Part shown: positions 36,778 through 46,961 of the stretch, piece by piece
Position numbering within the stretch: position 1 is the first letter of the stretch
How the letters are laid out: the number at the start of each line of letters is the position of its first letter
Source of the DNA: Artocarpus heterophyllus
Taxonomy: Eukaryota > Streptophyta > Magnoliopsida > Rosales > Moraceae
Assembly: GCA_025403435.1 (NCBI GenBank)
Contig: CM046350.1
Coordinates: 3,941,512-4,005,511 of the forward strand
DNA length: 64,000 nucleotides
Direction: 5' to 3'
Made by a program: the position numbers and the translations under genes
The notes under the pieces: model-generated
The model's database searches: none
Told to the model about the DNA's origin: nothing
What the model saw: the letters and a program-made list of their open reading frames with translations, nothing else

Positions 36778-38304
36778 TGATAAGCTAGTTTTAGGCTACT
36801 TAATTAGATAGTTTTCACTTAATATTTTTGTTAGTTTTGAGCAATTTATAAGGATTTGATAATGTTTTATGTTCTTTTATAGGTTTTGAAGGGGAACGAG
36901 GCATAATGGCAAAACACAGGGTAAAGCGGACTGAAAATTGAGTAAAAATAGACTCGAGATGAAATGGAGCCTAGACGTCAAGTTATGGGCGCCTAGGCGC
37001 TCAAGACAAACGAAGTTACATACCAAAACCGAGAGCAAAGCGCCTAGGCGCCATAACTGGAGCGCCTAGGCGCCATTTCATGAGGAAGCCAAAACCGTGA
37101 GCAAAGCGCCTAGGCGCCACAACTGGAGCGCCTAGGCGCCATTCTATGAAAAGAGGAGGCCGAGAGCAAAGCGCCTAGGCGCCATAACTTGAGCGCCTAG
37201 GCGCTATTCCATCGAGAGGCGAATAAACACTGCGGCGCCTAGGCGCCACAATCCTGGCGCCTAGGCGCGATTTCGAAAAAAAAGGGCAAGTCGTCTGTGA
37301 AGCGCCTAGGCGCTACAATCATGGCGCCTAGGCGCCGTTGCGATTCCGGGTTCAATTAGAGTATAATTTTGTTCCAAAATTGCCCTTTTAAACCTAGCAT
37401 ATAAATAGAACATTATAGAAGGTTGGAGGACGAAATTTTGACAGAAAGAAACTGCAGAAAAGAGGAGAGAAGACACACACTACTTTGGAGAAGAAGATCG
37501 GTGCAACCCGGAGACGGAATCATCTTCTCATCCAAATATACAGTTCTTTCCTTCTACTTCTCATGTTTAAGAGATTGTTTAGGATGATTTTTAATTTCAT
37601 TATGAACTAATTTTCTTTGTTCTAGGGCTACGATGTAGCCGAATTATGAATGTTTACTTTTATTTAATTTAATTCAATTCGATGTTTATTCAGTATCTAT
37701 GTTGAGTGTTTAATCTAGTCTTAATGCTTGTAAAAGTTTGCGCACCTTTTGCATGATTTGTGATTTAATTTGAGGCTGAGAAGCGATAATTAAATTAGAC
37801 CATGATTGAATGCCATGAGATCATCATAGGATAGAGATATCTATGAGACTTGTGTAACACTATGAATTTCTTGATCGTAATGAATCTTGGTAAGTTTAGA
37901 GTTTCCATAGAGATGTAGGAAATTTGCTAACTGGGATAAATTATTAATGCTTGAGAAAGATTAATGACTACTTAAGAGAAATTTGTTATCAGCATAGGAA
38001 TAAATGTCAATTGATTAAATTAGATAAAGGTAGATATGATTAATCCGGTGAGTCAGAAACCCTAGAAGTCTTGATATATTGAATTCTCATCTGTCAAAGT
38101 TGCAATTTCTCAATTTTCATACATTTAGTTTGTCTTATGTTTACCAGTTCATCATTCCATTGTTTCCCATATTTCAGTTGTTCAAATAAAATTAGAGTTA
38201 AAGTAATTTGGTACTTAGTGAAATTAGTCCTCGAGGGAACGATCTTTACTCTCACTTTATTACTTGTTAACGATACGTGCACTTGCGTTAGAAAATCCAC
38301 AACA
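36778..38304 (+). repeat. 3' LTR of Athila-type element
   Basis: 1,527 bp, apparently identical to 26139-27665. Followed by the target duplication GCATG at 38305-38309. Confidence 0.95.
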
Positions 38305-39295
38305 GCATGCACGGCCACTGTCAAAAAAAGTGGCTTTTGTAAAGCCTCTTTAGACTAAAGACAACCATTCACGGGACAAACAGTATTGTGCTCCAGGCTT
38401 TTCAGTTTATGGATAAGTTCGTTGAAAAATAAAAGCAAGTTAAAATTTGCTTGTGCTTGTTTACTCGCGGCTTGAAAATTAATCCTCGACCAACTTCCAT
38501 AACTTATGCAATTTTCGATCTCAATTGTAATGTTATCATATTGTAATCTTTTTTTTTTTTTTTTTTGTTTCCTCTTCGCAAAAATCTCTTTCTATTTTAT
38601 CCAGATGTCTGTTCATACTTTCTAAGATTCCAAGCTACAGCACCCTAATTGATTGCGAACTACGGCCAGCTGTAGCCCATAATTCATAGACAACGTGTGG
38701 TGATCAGGAATGTTATTATTGTTCTTACAAGCTTTTTGAAATCTTCTTTATCATCAAGTTTAGAGTCGGATGCTTTTGATTTTAAGGATAAGAAACACAA
38801 AATCTGCATAGTTTAGAGATCAATTGTGAGCTTAATCATATATTAATCGACAACTATATATACCCTTTTGTTAATCATTCGACATAAAACATGGCCTTAC
38901 TCTCTAAGGGCACGATTACTAAATTGCAAAAAATATATATAATAAAAAAGGCAATAGAATTGAAAAAAAAAAGGGAAAATATTAAGAATGAGGATCAAAA
39001 ATTAGTTTTTTGGCGTTTATCCGATTATTAAGACATCTACATTGCAATGTTAAATTTGTGTGTTAATGCAAATTTTTGCATTTGAGTAAGAAAATTACTC
39101 TTCCATGCAATACCACTCCTAATGCAAAATTTGCCATTTGCTAAAATTAGACACCTATTCCTTTTATTAGGAGTCAATACCAATGGGATATGGAAGGATT
39201 TGTCATCTCTTTTCCTCATTCTTTATATTTATAGGGCTATTCAATTTTATTATTGATTTTTTAAGTAAACACATGATTAAATTACAATGTGAATC

Positions 39296-40477
39296 TGTAA
39301 CACCCTTTAATTTTAAAGTAAGGTTAGTTATGTTAAGTTTAATTATTGAGTGTGCCAGTGTAAATTTTGTTATTAATTTTAGTCATTCGAAGATTTCATT
39401 GCTTTTGTCATATTTAAAATTTGATTTTTAGTGTTAAAATACCAAATGATATTTTTACCTCATATATTCTCATATTTACGAAAATACCCTTGGGGCTTTT
39501 CTTTTTATTTTTCCTTTCCTTTTTCTTTTCCCTTCCTTCTTCCTTCACGCTCTCTCTCTCTTGCTTATGCGTCTCTCAGCCCTCTCTCTCTCTTTCTTTC
39601 TCTCAAAAAATTTTGATTTCAAGCTTCATTCTCATGGATTTGACCAAGGATTGAAGTTCAATCATCAAATTTTTCATTCAAAAACGATGATTAAAGGTTA
39701 GCCATTTTTCTTTAAAACTTTTGATTTTCATTTTGAATCTTTGATGTATTTTACAATTCGAGCTATGGTGAGCTTAGATAATGTTTAATCTAAGCTTATA
39801 GGGTTTGTTTTACAATGAATCTAAGCTTTGTTTGAACAAAATTTGATTTAATCAAGTTTTTAAATTTTTCTTTGATTTTCAAATCAAATGTGAAATTGAG
39901 TTTAAATTTGGGACAAGGGTTAAACTTGTTCTATTATGGTTTTCTATGCTTTTTGTATGATTTTCATGATTTGGGAAGTGAAAAATAGGTTTTAAATTTA
40001 AATTTTGAGCTTGGGGAGGTCAAAGCTCAAAGTATCGGGTCCTCAAATTTTTACCAGTTTGACAGGCCGGATTCATAGGTTCCGCAGGTCGGATTCATCA
40101 GGTCGGTAGGCCGAACCTGGGAAAGTTCAGCAAGCCGGTCTTGGTTGGTCGACAAGCCGAACTGTACAGTTCGGCATGCCAGTTCAGGATGTTCGGCAAG
40201 CCGCCTGTGGACTTAGAAAATTGTGTTTTTACTTCGGTTTTTAATGTTTAATGATTCTGAAATATTTCGAAAAGGATTATGATTTTAGGTTATAATTATT
40301 TTGAGTCAAAAGGCACACTGATAATTAAATTAACATAATAATATTTGTTAAATATAATTTCTAACTTTAAATGTAGCTTTCAAGGTTTTGAACGTATATG
40401 GAGTATACGTTGGATTTTATTTGAAATTTACGGTATTAGATTTTAAATGGGGTAAGATATTACTATCTTTTTCTTTG
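39296..40477 (+). mobile_element. Truncated LTR copy (Gypsy, chromovirus-like)
   Basis: Begins TGTAACACCC after GAATC (39291-39295). It matches the solo LTR at 46962-48872 and stops at the duplication junction. It carries the 22-bp array at 40063-40203. Confidence 0.75.
40063..40203. repeat. 22-bp tandem array of TTCGGCAAGCCGAA-like palindromes
   Basis: CARGCCG-type landmarks start at 40063, 40085, 40107, 40131, 40153, 40175 and 40197. Steps are 22, 22, 24, 22, 22 and 22 bp. Junctions read as imperfect palindromes such as TTCGGCATGCC and GGTCGGTAGGCCGAAC. The array lies within the truncated LTR. Confidence 0.85.
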
Positions 40478-40997
40478 TAAAGCCTCTTTAGACTAAAGAT
40501 AACCATTCAGGGGACCAACATTATTGTGCTCCGGGCTTTTCAGTTTATGGATAAGTTCGTTGAAAAATAAAAACAAGTTAAAATTTGCTTGTGCTTGTTT
40601 ACTCGCGGCTTGAAAATTAATCCTCGACCAACACCCATAACTTATGCAATTTTCGATCTCAATTGTAATGTTATCATATCGTCATCTTTTTTTTTTTTTT
40701 TGTTTCCTCTTCGCAAAAATCTCTTTCTACTTTATCCAGATGTCTGTTCATACTTTCTAAGATTCCAAGCTACAGCACCCTAATTGATTGCGAACTACGG
40801 CCAGCTGTAGCCCATAATTCATAGACAACGTGTGGTGATCAGGAGTGTTAATATTGTTCTTACAAGCTTTTTGAAATCTTCTTTATCATCAAGTTTAGAG
40901 TCGGATGCTTTTGATTTTAAGGATAAGAAACACAAAATCTGCATAGTTTAGAGATCAATTGTGAGCTTAATCTTATATTAATCGACAAATATATATT

Positions 40998-41766
40998 TGT
41001 TGGGGAATTAAGCGACTCCTAATTTCAAGGATTGCAAGAACGAACAATTGCAGAAAAATAAATAGGAGAAAAAAAGAAAAGAGACACCAAAATTTTTATA
41101 CAGGTTCGTCCAATTTATGACTACGTCCTGTTTCTGCCGCTTGCAAATTTCACTATGATGAAGGAGATTACAGATTACAAGAGCAGTTTCTCACACACTC
41201 ACAAATTGTGCTTACCAAAACTCTCTTCTATCTAACACCCAATGGGAATTTTTTCTCTCTCAAGGATGAAGCTCTCAAGAATTTTGCCTCTTACAAAATT
41301 ATGCCTCTCACAATTTTCACACACACAACTCTAGCTACCTTATGTCTATTTATAACCAAAGGAGGAGAAAATTCGCAACTAATGGGAAACCCTAGTGGTT
41401 TCCCGTTTTTGAGACCTTTGAATTCGACTCTGATTCAAAAACATCGCGCAGCACAGCGCGTCAGTGCCGCGGCGCTCGAAACGAGCGCTGCGGCGCCTAG
41501 GCGCTCTTCTCCTGGCGCCTAGGCGCCATCCTCTTGAGCCTAGGCGAAAAGCCCTTGGCGCCTAGGCGCTTGCCACATTGCGCCTAGGCGCAATCCACCT
41601 GGAGCCTAGGCGCTCTCCTCATGGCGCCTAGGCGCCCTCATCCCAGCGCCACGGCGCTCTTCTGCCAGAGCCGCGGCGCTTGCTCTCTGCCTTTGAGGAC
41701 GCGTTTGTCTCCCTTTTTCTTCCTTTTGCTGGGTTGTCGACTTGATTTGGCTCCACATCTGCAACA
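40998..41766 (-). repeat. 3' LTR of the Copia element
   Basis: 769 bp, at the 3' end of the minus-strand element. A purine tract AAGTGGGAGA (minus strand, about 41768-41777) lies directly inside it. Confidence 0.9.
41493..41680. repeat. 22-bp tandem array of GCGCCTAGGCGC palindromes (Copia 3' LTR)
   Basis: Nine units. CCTAGG cores (CCACGG and CCGCGG in the last two) follow one another at 22 bp, with a single 21-bp step. The palindrome is the same as in the Athila LTR. Confidence 0.9.
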
Positions 41767-41825
41767 ATCTCCCACTTGGAGACTAATCAATTCACCATGT
41801 CTCCCACTGCAGCGGCAATGACTTC

Positions 41826-44800
41826 TCACGTTTCATGGAGAAGTCCAACTGAAGTTGCGCACAACTTCAGTTTCTCAATCGGAATCGTCTTGGTGAGCAT
41901 ATCTGCCGGATTCTGGCTCCCAAGAATCTTCTCTAACTTCAACACTCCATCTTCCAAATCCGACCTGATGAAGTGATACCGCAATTGTATATGCTTCGTC
42001 CTAGCATGGAATGCGGGATTTTTTGCCAAATGAATGGCGCTCTGACTGTCACTATGTAATGCACCCCTTTCCTGCTTGTGACCCAGTTCTTCCAGAAACG
42101 ACCGCAACCAAATCATCTCCTTGCTCGCTTCTGTCATTGCCACATACTCTGCTTCTGTAGTAGAGAGTGCAACTATCTTCTGCAGCTTCGAGACCTAACT
42201 AATTGCAGTGCCACCCAAAGTGTAGACATAACCGGTGGTACTTTTTCTGCCATCAATGTCTCCAGCCATATCAGCATCAACATAGCTCTGTAGTCCCAAG
42301 TCTGACTTCTTGAAACACAATGCTAAACCCGCAGTACCTCTCAGATATCTGAGAATCCACTTCACTGCCTCCCAATGTTGTTTACCTAGATTACTCATGT
42401 ACCTACTCACAACTCTCACTGCATGTGCAATGTCCGGTCTGGTACAAACCATGGCATACATAAGACTGCCTATAGCGGAAGCATATGGCACCTTGGCCAT
42501 GTGGTCTCGTTCCTGCTCTGTGGTCGGTGATTGCTCCTTTGATAACTTGAAGTGACTTGCCAAAGGAGTATTCACAGGCTTCGCATTACCCATGTTGAAT
42601 CTGCTCAGCACCTTTTCAACATATTCTTCCTGTGACAGTTTTAGACTGTTGCGGTTCCTCGTTATTCTCATCCCAAGGATTTGTTTTGCAACACCCAAAT
42701 CCTTCATTGCAAACTCCTTAGACAGCTCCTTCTTCAGCTTGTCAATCTCCTGTTTGCAACCTCCTGCTATCAGCATATCATCGACATATAACAACAGTAT
42801 GATGTAAGAATCACCAAAATTCTTCACATAACAACAATGATCTCCCTGACACCTCAAGAAACCGTTGTTGCACATGAACTCGTCAAACTTCTTATACCAC
42901 TGCCTGGGAGCTTGTTTTAGGCCATACAAGCTCTTCTGAAGTTTGCACACCAAGTGCTCCTTACCTGGTACTTCGAATCATTGTGGCTGCTTCATGTAGA
43001 TCTCTTCCTCCAAATCACCATGGAGAAAATTGTCTTCACATCCAACTGTTTCAAGAATAAGTCCTCATTTGTCACTAGTGCAAGTACCGTCCTAATCGTG
43101 GTTAGCTTCACCACCGGAGAAAAAATCTCGTTGAAGTCGATGCCTTCTTTCTGCTGAAAGCCTTTTACCACCAACCTTGCCTTATACCGTTTGCTGCCAT
43201 CAGATTCATCTTTAATCCGGTATACCCACTTATTGTGCAAGGACTTTTTACCCTGTGGTAACTTTACCAGTTGCCATGTCTGATTGGACATTAAGGAATC
43301 CATCTCATCCCTCATGGCTAACTCCCACTTGACCGAATCTCCAGCCTCCACGGCTTCATCATAGCTCTCTGGCTCACCTCTGTCGGTCAACAAGATGTAA
43401 TGCAGAGATGGGGAGTATCTCTGCGGTGGTCTAATTTTCCTGCTAGACCTCCTGACTGGTGTGGCAGGAGTCCTCTGGTTTCCTTCTGGAGCTGTGTCTT
43501 CATGGTCTTCAACCTCTGGATTTTGCACCTCCACTTCAGGAAGATCCTTCAATGGAATCACCTCAGACATCTTGTCTTCAGAACTTGAACCCCTGGAGTC
43601 CGTGCTATCTTTGTCCTTGTACAGAACACCTTCGTTGAAGATCACATCCTTGCTCCTGATAATCTTCCGACTTTGGTCATCCTAGAGACGATAACCAAAC
43701 TCAAGTCTGCCATAGCCAACCAGAAAACACTTCTTTGACTTGGCATCCAGTTTGCTTCTAGCAGCAGAATCAATGTGTGCATAGGAAACACAACCAAACA
43801 CTCTCAAGTAAGAGAGATCAACCTGTTTATGGCTCCATACTTCTTCTGGTAGCTTGAACTTCAGCGGTGTGGATGGACTTCTGTTTATCAGATGAGCGGC
43901 TGTGTTAATTGCCTCAGCCCAAAACATCTTTGGCAGCCCTGCATGCAACCTCATGCTCCTAGCACGCTCGTTTAAAGTCCTGTTCATCCTTTCAGCTACC
44001 CCATTCTGTTGTGGTTTCCCTGGAATGGTCTTCCTCATCTTTATCCCATTCTCAGCACAGTACCGCCTGAAATCTTCACCTAGGTACTCTCCCCCATTGT
44101 TAGACTGCAAGCACTTCACCTTCAAATCTGTCTCGTTCTCCACCATGGCTTTCCATCTCTTGAAAGCATCGAACACATCAGATTTGTTTTTCAGAAAGTA
44201 AACCCATACCTTCCTGCTTGAGTCATCAATGAACGTCACATAGTAGTTTACGCCACCAAAGGAAGTCACCGGCGCAGGCCCCCACACATCTGTGTGAACT
44301 AGCTCCAATCTCCTGGACTTAGGGTCTCTACCCATCTTTGAGAAACTGACTCTCTTCTGTTTACCAAAGATGCAGGCTTCACACAAACTGTGATCAACAG
44401 TTTTCAATCCCGACAGTTTTTCTTTGCAATGAAGCACCTTCATCCCCTTCTCACTCATGTGACCGAGCCTATAATGCCATAGCTCAGTATTGGCAGCAGA
44501 ATCAGCAACTGCTAGGGTATCTCTGCAACTAGAGTTCATGTAGAGAGTTCCAGCCTTGCGTCCCCGAGCAATAACCATCGCTCCTTTCGTGACTTTCCAA
44601 CCTCCACAATTGAAGGTTACCTTATGTCCATCATCATCCAGTTGCCCCACCGAAATCAAGTTGCGCATTAATTTAGGAACATGTCTCACCTTATGAATCT
44701 TCCATACCGACCCATTAGGCATTTTTAAACTGACATCTCCAATGCCAACTATATCCAAAGGTTCTCCATCAGCGAGATAAACCTTACCATGATTTCCAAC

Positions 44801-45724
44801 AACGTAGTTCTCCAGGACATGACGGTGTGCTGTGGTGTGGAATGATGCTCCTGAGTCTATCACCCACGAATCAAAAGAACTGTCGACAGACAAGATTAAG
44901 GCATCCTGTTGCTCTTCAGTGGCGGCGTTGGCTGCGTCATTGGTCTTGTCTTCGTTCTTCCTTGGAGCCCTGCAGTTCTTTTTCAAGTGGCCCGTCTTCC
45001 CACAGTTCCAACACTCCATGGTCCTACCATTCCTAGACTTGCTTCTCCCATTCCTTGACTTGCCTCTCCTGCCATTATCCCTGTTGGATTGTCTGTCAAG
45101 TTTCCTGCCCCTATTATCAACATTAAGGGCCGAGTTCGACGAAGAGGCTTCACCTGAGTCCTTCCTGCGAACTTCTTCTACCAGGATAGAGTTTCTGACA
45201 TCTACAAACTTCAATTTTGCACTCCCTAGAGAATTTGTAATGGCCACCCTCATGGGTTCCCAGCTATTCGGTAACGAGGCCAAGAGGATTAGAGCATTGA
45301 TCTCATCATCGAATTTAATCTCTACCGAGACCAATTGGTTTAGGACGGTGTTGAAACTGTTCAGGTGCTCTACCACCAAGGCACCTTCAGGCATCTTTAA
45401 ATTGAAAAGCTTCTTCATGAGATGTACCTTGTTATTGGCTGAGGGCTTCTCATACATCTCTGACAGAGCCTTCATCATCCCTGCTGTAGTAGTCTCCTTC
45501 GCAACGTTGTGGGCAACGTTCTTTGACAAAGTCAAACGGATCACACCGAGTACCTGTCTATCAAGGAGACTCCACTCCTCATCCTTCATGCCTTCGGGCT
45601 TATTACCCAAGGGCAAGTACAGTTTCCTGCTGTATATGTAGTCCTCTACTTGCATCCTCCAATAGGAAAAATCTGAACCATCAAATTTGGTGATGCCGGC
45701 TGCCATACCTTCTTCTCCAGTCAT
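41826..45724 (-). pseudogene. Copia gag-pol, disrupted
   Basis: The start at 45724 lies about 20 nt inside the primer site. Gag (UBN2-type), a CCHC knuckle (CWNCGKTGHLKKNC), protease (DSGAS) and most of the integrase are open to 43682. Breaks on the minus strand: TAG at 43682-43684 shortly after the integrase; a one-base loss near 43022-43032 at the start of reverse transcriptase; TGA at 42978-42980; TAG at 42195-42197 at the RNase H boundary. The second integrase catalytic Asp is also replaced by Asn (codon AAC, 44099-44101, in the segment LQSNNGGEY). Later blocks keep YVDDM and RNase H features. The pattern indicates an old copy decaying by single-base changes. Confidence 0.9.
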
Positions 45725-45744
45725 CGTTCTTGATCAAAACCTCC

Positions 45745-45756
45745 GCTCTGATACCA
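45745..45756 (-). other. Primer binding site, initiator tRNA-Met (Copia)
   Basis: The minus strand reads TGGTATCAGAGC two nt inside the 5' LTR, the standard plant Copia primer site. Confidence 0.9.
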
Positions 45757-46108
45757 GTTGTTGGGGAATTAGGCGACTCCTAATTCCAAGGATCGCAAGA
45801 ATGAACAATTGCAGAAAAATAAATAGGAGAAAAGAAGAAAAGAGGCACCAAAATTTTTATACAGGTTCGTCCAAATTTGTGACTACGTCATGTTTCTGCC
45901 GCTTGCAGATTCCACTATGATGAAGGAGATTACAGATTACAAGAGCAGTTTCTCACACACTCACAAATTGTGCTTACCAAAACTCTCTTCTATCTAACAC
46001 CCAATGGGAATTTTTTCTCTCTCAAGGATGAAGCTCTCAAGAATTTTGCCTCTCACAAAATTATGCCTCTCACAATTTTCACACACACAACCCTAGCCAC
46101 CTTGTGTC

Positions 46109-46116
46109 TATTTATA
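46109..46116 (-). promoter_or_regulatory. LTR TATA box (Copia)
   Basis: TATAAATA on the minus strand, about 150 bp downstream of the palindrome array in transcription order. Confidence 0.6.
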
Positions 46117-46267
46117 ACCAAAGGAGGAGAAAATTCGCAACTAATGGGAAACCCTAGTGGTTTCCCGTTTTTGGGACCTTTGAATTCGACTCTGATTCAA
46201 AAACATCGCGCAGCATAGCGTGTCAGCCCCACGGCGCTCGAAACGAGCTCTGCGGTGCTCCCCTGCG

Positions 46268-46432
46268 GCGCCTAGGCGCTCTTCTCCTGGCGCCTAGGCG
46301 CCATCCTCTTGAGCCTAGGCGAAAAGCCCTTGGCGCCTAGGCGCTTGCCACATTGCGCCTAGGCGCAATCCACCTGGCGCCTAGGCGCCCTCATCCCAGC
46401 GCCATGGCGCTCTTCTGCCAGAGCCGCGGCGC
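46268..46432. repeat. 22-bp tandem array of GCGCCTAGGCGC palindromes (Copia 5' LTR)
   Basis: Eight units matching 41493-41680 but lacking one complete 22-bp unit, which shows that the array changes by whole units. Confidence 0.9.
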
Positions 46433-46961
46433 TTGCTCTCTGCTTTTGAGGACTCGTTTTTCTCCCTTTTTCTTCCTTTTGCTGGGTTGTTGACTTGATT
46501 TGGCTCTACATCTGCAACAATATTCCCTTTTGTTAATCATTCGACATAAAACATGGCCTTGCTCTCTAAGGGCACAATTACTAAATTGCAAAAAATATAT
46601 ATAACAAAAAAGGCAATAGAATTGAATTGAAAAAAAAAAAGGGAAATATTAAGAATGAGGATCAAAAATTAGTTTTTTGGCGTTTATCTGATTATTAAGA
46701 CATCTACATTGCGATGTTAAATTTGTGTGTTAATGCAAATTTTTGCATTGAGTAAGAAAATTACTCTTCCATGCAATACCACTCCTAATGCAAAATTTGC
46801 CATTTGCTAAAATTAGACACCTATTCCCTTTATTAGGAGTCAATACCAATGGGATATGGAAGGATTTGTCATCTCTTTTCCTCATTCTTTATATTTATAG
46901 GGCTATTCAATTTTATTATTGATTTTTTAAGTAAACACGTGATTAAATTACAATGTGAATC

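Larger units (their letters stand above)
26139..38304 (+). mobile_element. Complete Athila-type Ty3/Gypsy LTR retrotransposon
   Basis: A 12,166-bp element bounded by the 5-bp target duplication GCATG (26134-26138 and 38305-38309). Both LTRs are 1,527 bp and run TG...CA. I see no difference between them: every landmark is offset by exactly 10,639 bp. In order come the LTR, a tRNA-Asp primer site, gag-pol (27808-33084), a palindrome array, a second ORF (34076-35119), a long non-coding region with three AAGTTTGGGGGT motifs, and the second LTR. Protease, reverse transcriptase, RNase H and integrase motifs are intact. It looks like a recent and possibly autonomous insertion. Confidence 0.95.
38340..40477. 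repeat. Tandem duplication, upstream copy (2.1 kb)
   Basis: Starts TAAAGCCTCTTTAG and ends ATCTTTTTCTTTG. It matches 40478-40997 plus 46525-48146 with scattered substitutions and small indels. It contains an unrecognised non-coding segment (38340-39290) and the first part of an LTR (from 39296) cut off at the junction. TTTG at the junction is shared with the sequence before the first copy, suggesting microhomology-mediated duplication. It lacks the Copia insertion. Confidence 0.85.
40998..46519 (-). mobile_element. Degenerate Ty1/Copia LTR retrotransposon
   Basis: A 5,522-bp element on the minus strand, flanked by the target duplication ATATT (40993-40997 and 46520-46524). The LTRs (40998-41766 and 45759-46519, both TG...CA) differ by many substitutions and by one 22-bp unit of a palindrome array. 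The primer site matches initiator tRNA-Met. Domain order gag, protease, integrase, reverse transcriptase, RNase H identifies Copia. The coding region is broken in several places, so it is non-autonomous now. Confidence 0.93.
45759..46519 (-). repeat. 5' LTR of the Copia element
   Basis: 761 bp. On the minus strand a TATAAATA box lies near 46109-46116 with the palindrome array (46268-46432) upstream of it in U3. It is one 22-bp unit shorter than the other LTR. Confidence 0.9.

Noticed and set aside
41208..41522. Open frames at 41208-41522 and 45970-46218 with similar proteins
   Set aside because: They lie in the two LTRs of the Copia element on the opposite strand and match each other only because the LTRs do.
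44832..45641. 269-residue open frame on the plus strand
   Set aside because: It is the antisense of Copia gag and protease and shows no independent protein features.
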